Shown: positions 21,328-25,445 of the stretch, piece by piece
Layout: the number at the start of each line of letters is the position of its first letter
How positions within the stretch are numbered: position 1 is the first letter of the stretch
Source: UBA4644 sp964646225
Lineage (GTDB): Bacteria; Bacillota; Clostridia; Oscillospirales; Butyricicoccaceae
DNA length: 25,445 nucleotides
NCBI GenBank assembly: GCA_964646225.1
Contig: CAZYAD010000019.1
Span: forward strand, 1-25,445
Direction of reading: 5' to 3'
Position numbers and translations under genes: made by a program
Notes under the pieces: generated by a model
Seen by the model: only the letters and a program-made list of their open reading frames with translations
What the model was told of the DNA's origin: nothing
The model's database searches: none

Positions 21328-22383
21328 ATGGAGAACCGGAAGCAGCTTTCGCCCCGGCAGCGGCGGCGCAGAAAAAAGGCCATCCTTCGCAGCGGACTGC
21401 TGGCGCTGGCCGCCGCGCTCCTGCTTACCGGCGTGGGCCTTGGCCTGTGGGCGCTGCTGCGTCCGGAGCCGGCGGCAGAGGAGTCCCCTGCAGAGCCCCC
21501 GGTGGAGGAGACCCCTGCCGTGGCTCCCGTTCTCCCGGAGCCCGAGCCGGAACCCGAGCCTGAGCCTCAGCCTGTGGGCCTGGCGATCGACGGCCCCGCC
21601 ATGGTACGGCTGGAGGGTGAGCTGGGCAGCGAATACGCTGTGATCATCGACGCCGACACCAACACCGTCCTGGCGGAAAAGGGCGGAAACGCCCTGCTCT
21701 ACCCCGCGTCCATGACCAAGGTGCTCACTCTGCTGGTGGCTGCCGAGAACATCGACGATCCCGATGCCCCCTTCACCATGACCCAGGAGCTCATCGACCC
21801 CCATTACAGCGCCGGGGCCACCATCACCGGCTACCGTGCCGGGGATGTCTGCACTCTGCATGATCTGTTCTACGGCGCCGCTCTGCGTTCCTCTGCCGAC
21901 GCGACCTCCGCTCTGGCAGTGGCCGCCGCCGGGGACGAAAGCGCCTTTGTGGCCCTGATGAACGAAAAGGCCCGGGCGCTGGGCCTTTCTGCCGAGGCCA
22001 GCTTCACCAATCCCGCCGGGATGTTCCATAGCGACCATGTCTGCACCGCCCGGGATATGGCCGCCATCCTGCGGGCCGCCATGGCCAATGACCTGTGCCG
22101 CGAGGTGCTGTCCACCAGCCTTTATGTCACTCCGCCCACCGAGGCCGAGGCCGACGGCCTGATCTTTCAGAACAAATACCTGGGCTGGTTCCGGGAAAAG
22201 CAGCCCGAGGGCGTGGAGGTGCTGGCCTGCAAAAACGGCTATGTGTATCAGGCTCGCAACTGCATGGTCTCCTATGGCGTCAATGCCGCAGGCCGCGCCC
22301 TGATCTGCGTCACCGCCCGGGCCGCCGATGCCGAGACCATGATGAACGACCATCGGTATCTGTTCACCACCTACGGAAAATAA
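21328..22383 (+). CDS. Membrane-anchored S11-family D-alanyl-D-alanine carboxypeptidase
   Basis: PBP5/DacF-like serine DD-carboxypeptidase, 351 residues. A basic N-terminus is followed by one membrane segment (22-44), then a Pro/Glu-rich spacer with PE repeats (71-80) reaching into the wall. The catalytic SxxK is S128-M-T-K131. The second motif reads SSAD (188-191), lacking the Asn of SxN, and the third reads KNG (302-304) instead of KTG. The C-terminal domain found in many PBP5 proteins is absent or very short. ATG 21328 follows CAGGAGGG. The greA-like gene starts 10 nt after its stop. Activity is likely but not certain given the motif changes. Confidence 0.88.
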   Translation: MENRKQLSPRQRRRRKKAILRSGLLALAAALLLTGVGLGLWALLRPEPAAEESPAEPPVEETPAVAPVLPEPEPEPEPEPQPVGLAIDGPAMVRLEGELGSEYAVIIDADTNTVLAEKGGNALLYPASMTKVLTLLVAAENIDDPDAPFTMTQELIDPHYSAGATITGYRAGDVCTLHDLFYGAALRSSADATSALAVAAAGDESAFVALMNEKARALGLSAEASFTNPAGMFHSDHVCTARDMAAILRAAMANDLCREVLSTSLYVTPPTEAEADGLIFQNKYLGWFREKQPEGVEVLACKNGYVYQARNCMVSYGVNAAGRALICVTARAADAETMMNDHRYLFTTYGK

Positions 22384-22393
22384 GGAGCGTTTT

Positions 22394-22897
22394 ATGTACG
22401 ACGAACTGACCCCCGTTGACATTCAGAAAATGAAGGAAGAGATTGAATACCGCGTCACCGTCCTGCGGCCAAAGCTCATCGAGGATGTAAAAACCGCCCG
22501 GGAGTGGGGCGATCTCAGCGAGAATTTCGAGTATAAGGCCGCCAAGCGGGAGAAAAACCGCAACGACAGTCGCGTCCGCTATCTGGAGCGCATGATCAAA
22601 ACCGCAAAGGTCACTGAGTTTCAGCAGACCGAGGGCATCGGCCTGTTTGACGAGGTGGAGATCTTTCTGGAAAACCTGCAAAAGACCCAGACCGTGCGCA
22701 TCGCCACCGCCCTGCGGCAGGACGCCATGCACGGCATCATCAGCAAGGATTCCCCCGTGGGCCGCGCCCTTCTGGGGCACAAGGCCGGGGAGCGGGTGCA
22801 GGTGGAGGTCAGCGACACCATGTCCTATTTCATTCAGATCCGCAGTGTAAAAAAGGCCGAGGGCGACGATGCCACGCTGGCCATCCGGGGCTACTGA
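22394..22897 (+). CDS. greA: Transcript cleavage/elongation factor GreA
   Basis: 167 residues. An N-terminal coiled coil (about 8-78) carries the acidic tip GDLSENFEYKAAK (D40, E43), which enters the RNA polymerase channel and stimulates cleavage of backtracked RNA. The C-terminal FKBP-like domain has the typical ISKDSPVGRALLGHKAGE stretch. AAGGAG precedes ATG 22394. It is co-transcribed with the carboxypeptidase (10-nt gap). The slightly extended C-terminus and FEY in place of the common AEY at the tip are minor variations; GreB is unlikely in this type of organism. Confidence 0.93.
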   Translation: MYDELTPVDIQKMKEEIEYRVTVLRPKLIEDVKTAREWGDLSENFEYKAAKREKNRNDSRVRYLERMIKTAKVTEFQQTEGIGLFDEVEIFLENLQKTQTVRIATALRQDAMHGIISKDSPVGRALLGHKAGERVQVEVSDTMSYFIQIRSVKKAEGDDATLAIRGY

Positions 22898-22932
22898 GCG
22901 CCCCGCCCGCAGCAGCGGGAGAAACATAAAAA

Positions 22933-22964
22933 ACCGGCCCCCGGGAACACTCCCGGGGGCCGGT
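22933..22964. terminator. Terminator between greA and the surface-protein gene
   Basis: Perfect 14-bp GC-rich stem: 22933-22946 with 22951-22964, loop ACAC. On the minus strand it is followed by TTTTTTA, ideal for ending the surface-protein transcript. On the plus strand only CTTAT follows, so it is weaker for greA. Confidence 0.92.
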
Positions 22965-22997
22965 CTTATGCGTTAAAGGGGAAAGAAAGAGGGGGGA

Positions 22998-25445
22998 TTA
23001 GTCGTAGGACCAATAATCGTCGGCGTAGATAACGATGTTCAGCAGCTCACCGTCACCAAAGTTGGCGACATCAGTGTAGCAGGTGAAGGACTCGACCTTG
23101 GACTCGCCAGTCTCGACAACCTTACCGTTGACGATGCTGTACTCGCCCAGAGCCTCTTCCCAACCAGCCAGATCGGTGAAGATGTGCTCAACATCCATCA
23201 GCTCGTGGCCAGCGTTGTTGCTGAAGTGCTTGATGGTCAGAGCGATAACGGTATCCTCGTCATAGCCCAGAGTCATATCGGTGCCCTTGGTGGTCTTGGT
23301 ACCATTGTTGATAACGATCTCGCCGAAGTCGGTCAGATCATCCACAACGATCTCGTAAGCGCCAGCATCAGCATCAGCAAAAGCATCCTCGTTGAAGTCG
23401 AAGTTCTCCTTCTCCTTCAGATCGCCCAGAGTGTAAGTGTCCTTATCGCCGTCATAGGTGTAACCATACAGAGCGTTCAGCTTGATGGCGTCCATGGCGG
23501 CCTTAGCGTCATTCTCGCTCTCGAAGAACAGGTCAACATCGCCGTCGGTGTTGTCGGAGAAGACAACGGAGACTTCCAGCGTGTAGCCGTTCTTAACAGC
23601 CTCGACCTTGTTGTCCTTATCGGTGATGAAGAACAGGTCAGAAGCGGAGCCGTAGGTGCGATTACACATATCCAGCAGACCGCCAACGATGGTGACGCGG
23701 CCGTTGGAATCGGCGGGGCTGTACAGCAGCTCAGCGTAGATGCCGGAGAAGGACTTCTCCTCGATGTCGGCGATGGTCATGACCTCGACAACGGTCTTGG
23801 AGCCGGACTTGCTGATGACGAAGAAGCGGGCATCCTCGTCAAACTTGGCGGAACGCTTGTTCTCAAACGCGAAGGAATCGTTCTTGCCGTTCAGAGTGCC
23901 ATTACCGGTCACGAAGGAACCGATCAGATCCTCATCAGCGCTCAGAGCAGCGCGGACATCGTTAATGTCGGCTTCCAGACCCTTCAGATAGGTCAGATAA
24001 GCGCCGTCCTCATCGGTCTCGGCAGCAAACAGATGATAAGCGTTAGCATCATCCTGACCCAGCTGAGCGGACTTACCGGCGAACTCCATCTCGATCAGCT
24101 TGGGAACCATGTCGTAATAAGCAACGCCGGTGACATTGCGGTTGGGCTTGGCAGAGCTGTTCATGCTGAAGGACTCAGTGAAAACAGCCAGCTGATTGTA
24201 GATATCCTCGATATCGGTGTAGGTGAAGACATACTTGCCGACATAAACAGCCAGATCGCCGTCGTAAACAACGCTGACCTTGGTGTTCTTGGAAGGCATA
24301 TTGGAAACAGTGGTGAAGCCCTTGGTGGCCAGCTGATACTGAGCATCGCCAATGGTGTAGACGGGCTCAGAGACGCCCTTTTTGCTGGTGTACTTCACAT
24401 CGTGGATAACATCCAGAACCTCCAGATCATAGAGGCGGGTATCCATGTTCCAGGTGCGCTTGACATAGTTACCGGCAACCAGCTCATCCTCGGAAGCAAC
24501 GGTGTCGCCCAGCCACAGCTTGTTGCTGGTGGTGCCATTGGTATAGGTCAGCTTGACATAGTCGCCGGACTTGTCGGTAGCGGACTTGTTAACAGAAGCA
24601 TAGTCGGAATAAACGATGATGACATAGTCGATCTCGCCGTCGCCATTGCGGTCGATAGCGCGAACGGTGTCATAGCACTGCTTATCCAGCTTGGAGATCA
24701 GGTCCTTCTCGGTGAAGCCGGTGTAAGCGGCGCCCTTATCAGCAGGAATGTTGCTGATGGCATTGATCTTGGAAGAAGTGAAGGGAGCGGTCATGTCGCC
24801 GATGGTGAACTCACGGGTGCTGGAACCGGCGCTGTAGGAATAATCGTAGGTGATCTCAGCAACGGTAGCATCAGCAACAACAGAAGTCACGGGGCGGACA
24901 GACAGAGCCACATTGTCGCGAGCGATGACGCGGTACTTCTGGCCCAGATCCATAGCGCCCAGGCCGGTGCCCTTGAACTGGTTGCCGTCAGAGAACAGGA
25001 CATAGTTCCGGTCGGCGTAGGTGGTCTTCTTGGTGACGCCGTTATCCTTGTACTCGACCTGATCGATGTAAGCCTTGTTGGTAGCGTAGGCATACACGGT
25101 CTCATTGTACAGCTGATAGTACTTCTGGCCCATGGTGATGTAGGACGTGCTGTTAGCAGAAGTGACCAGGCCGACGTTGGGCATCATCTTGTCGATGCAA
25201 TAGCAGCTCATGGCATTGTAGAACATGACGGCAATCCACTGACGGGGAGCATAGCCGGTGGTGCTGTAGTTGTAGCCATCCAGCAGGCCGACGATGGTAG
25301 CATCAGACAGGACGTTCTTTTCCCAGTTGGCGCCCACATAGCCGCGATCCTCAGCAGAATAGTTCAGAGCGGTCAGCAGCATCTTGGCAGCAGCAGCGGT
25401 GGTGACATAGTCATTGGGATTGAACTTGCCGGTACCATCGCCCTG
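22998..25445 (-). CDS. SLH-domain surface-layer-type protein (3' part, start outside window)
   Basis: The frame stays open to the window edge; 815 codons are visible and the start is missing. The first ~80 visible residues resemble the SLH repeats of clostridial surface proteins (FNPNDYVTTAAAAKMLLTAL ... GYAPRQWIAVMFYNAM), which anchor proteins to wall polymers. The rest is a long, acidic, Asp/Tyr/Thr/Val-rich region poor in Cys, typical of an extracellular structural protein. An EF-hand-like loop DRNGDGEID (24627-24653) may bind Ca2+. Codon use looks more uniform than in the neighbours (for example nearly all Lys as AAG and Leu as CTG), as expected for a highly expressed gene. It ends at a strong terminator. 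Confidence 0.85.
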   Translation of the reverse strand, partial: QGDGTGKFNPNDYVTTAAAAKMLLTALNYSAEDRGYVGANWEKNVLSDATIVGLLDGYNYSTTGYAPRQWIAVMFYNAMSCYCIDKMMPNVGLVTSANSTSYITMGQKYYQLYNETVYAYATNKAYIDQVEYKDNGVTKKTTYADRNYVLFSDGNQFKGTGLGAMDLGQKYRVIARDNVALSVRPVTSVVADATVAEITYDYSYSAGSSTREFTIGDMTAPFTSSKINAISNIPADKGAAYTGFTEKDLISKLDKQCYDTVRAIDRNGDGEIDYVIIVYSDYASVNKSATDKSGDYVKLTYTNGTTSNKLWLGDTVASEDELVAGNYVKRTWNMDTRLYDLEVLDVIHDVKYTSKKGVSEPVYTIGDAQYQLATKGFTTVSNMPSKNTKVSVVYDGDLAVYVGKYVFTYTDIEDIYNQLAVFTESFSMNSSAKPNRNVTGVAYYDMVPKLIEMEFAGKSAQLGQDDANAYHLFAAETDEDGAYLTYLKGLEADINDVRAALSADEDLIGSFVTGNGTLNGKNDSFAFENKRSAKFDEDARFFVISKSGSKTVVEVMTIADIEEKSFSGIYAELLYSPADSNGRVTIVGGLLDMCNRTYGSASDLFFITDKDNKVEAVKNGYTLEVSVVFSDNTDGDVDLFFESENDAKAAMDAIKLNALYGYTYDGDKDTYTLGDLKEKENFDFNEDAFADADAGAYEIVVDDLTDFGEIVINNGTKTTKGTDMTLGYDEDTVIALTIKHFSNNAGHELMDVEHIFTDLAGWEEALGEYSIVNGKVVETGESKVESFTCYTDVANFGDGELLNIVIYADDYWSYD
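24627..24653 (-). other. EF-hand/dockerin-like calcium loop
   Basis: DRNGDGEID inside the surface protein: D1, N3, D5, E7 and D9 positions match the DxNxDGxxD calcium loop. It is a single copy, so a local structural Ca2+ site is likelier than a full EF-hand pair. Confidence 0.5.

Overview
The window looks like chromosomal DNA from an anaerobic, GC-rich member of the Clostridia (Bacillota), most likely in or near the Oscillospiraceae/Ruminococcaceae. The placement is inferred from several things seen together: strong Shine-Dalgarno sites (AAGGAGG type), TTGACA/TATAAT promoters, a perfect CIRCE element, a trimeric NAD-linked [FeFe] hydrogenase set, and a very large SLH-type surface protein. No genus can be named. 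I see no prophage, insertion sequence, CRISPR array or tRNA, so this is mainly housekeeping DNA with a few lineage-specific genes.

Layout from left to right. On the minus strand at 4-351 lies the tmRNA gene ssrA, only 3 nt downstream of smpB, which has its own promoter; together they form a ribosome-rescue unit. Next on the minus strand are a VanY-type carboxypeptidase and a tandem pair of small secreted Cys/His-rich proteins of unknown function, which share one strong promoter overlapped by a palindrome. On the plus strand, 3035-5620 is an operon of an esterase-like hydrolase, a cytoplasmic GH3 (NagZ-like) glycosidase and a small thioredoxin-fold protein. It is followed by trkA-trkH for potassium uptake.

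On the minus strand, 12660-8677 is a four-gene operon: an alpha/beta hydrolase, a MurF-like ligase whose N-terminal substrate domain is replaced by membrane segments, a 3-TM protein, and D-Ala-D-Ala ligase. A creatininase-family amidohydrolase and cysK are then transcribed divergently from back-to-back promoters. The minus-strand operon 18825-14757 is hydC-hydB-hydA, a putative electron-bifurcating hydrogenase. htpG follows under a CIRCE operator. On the plus strand are a membrane-anchored DD-carboxypeptidase and a GreA-type factor. The right end is the 3' part (815 codons) of an SLH-domain surface protein on the minus strand, cut by the window edge.

The shared theme is peptidoglycan: ddl and the MurF-like ligase make and add the D-Ala-D-Ala end, two carboxypeptidases trim it, and the NagZ-like enzyme may act in recycling. 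The points most worth a second look are the membrane-fused MurF/3-TM/Ddl operon, the tandem secreted Cys/His proteins with their palindrome-covered promoter, the 3-nt smpB-ssrA junction, altered active-site motifs in CysK and the DD-carboxypeptidase, and CIRCE control of htpG.
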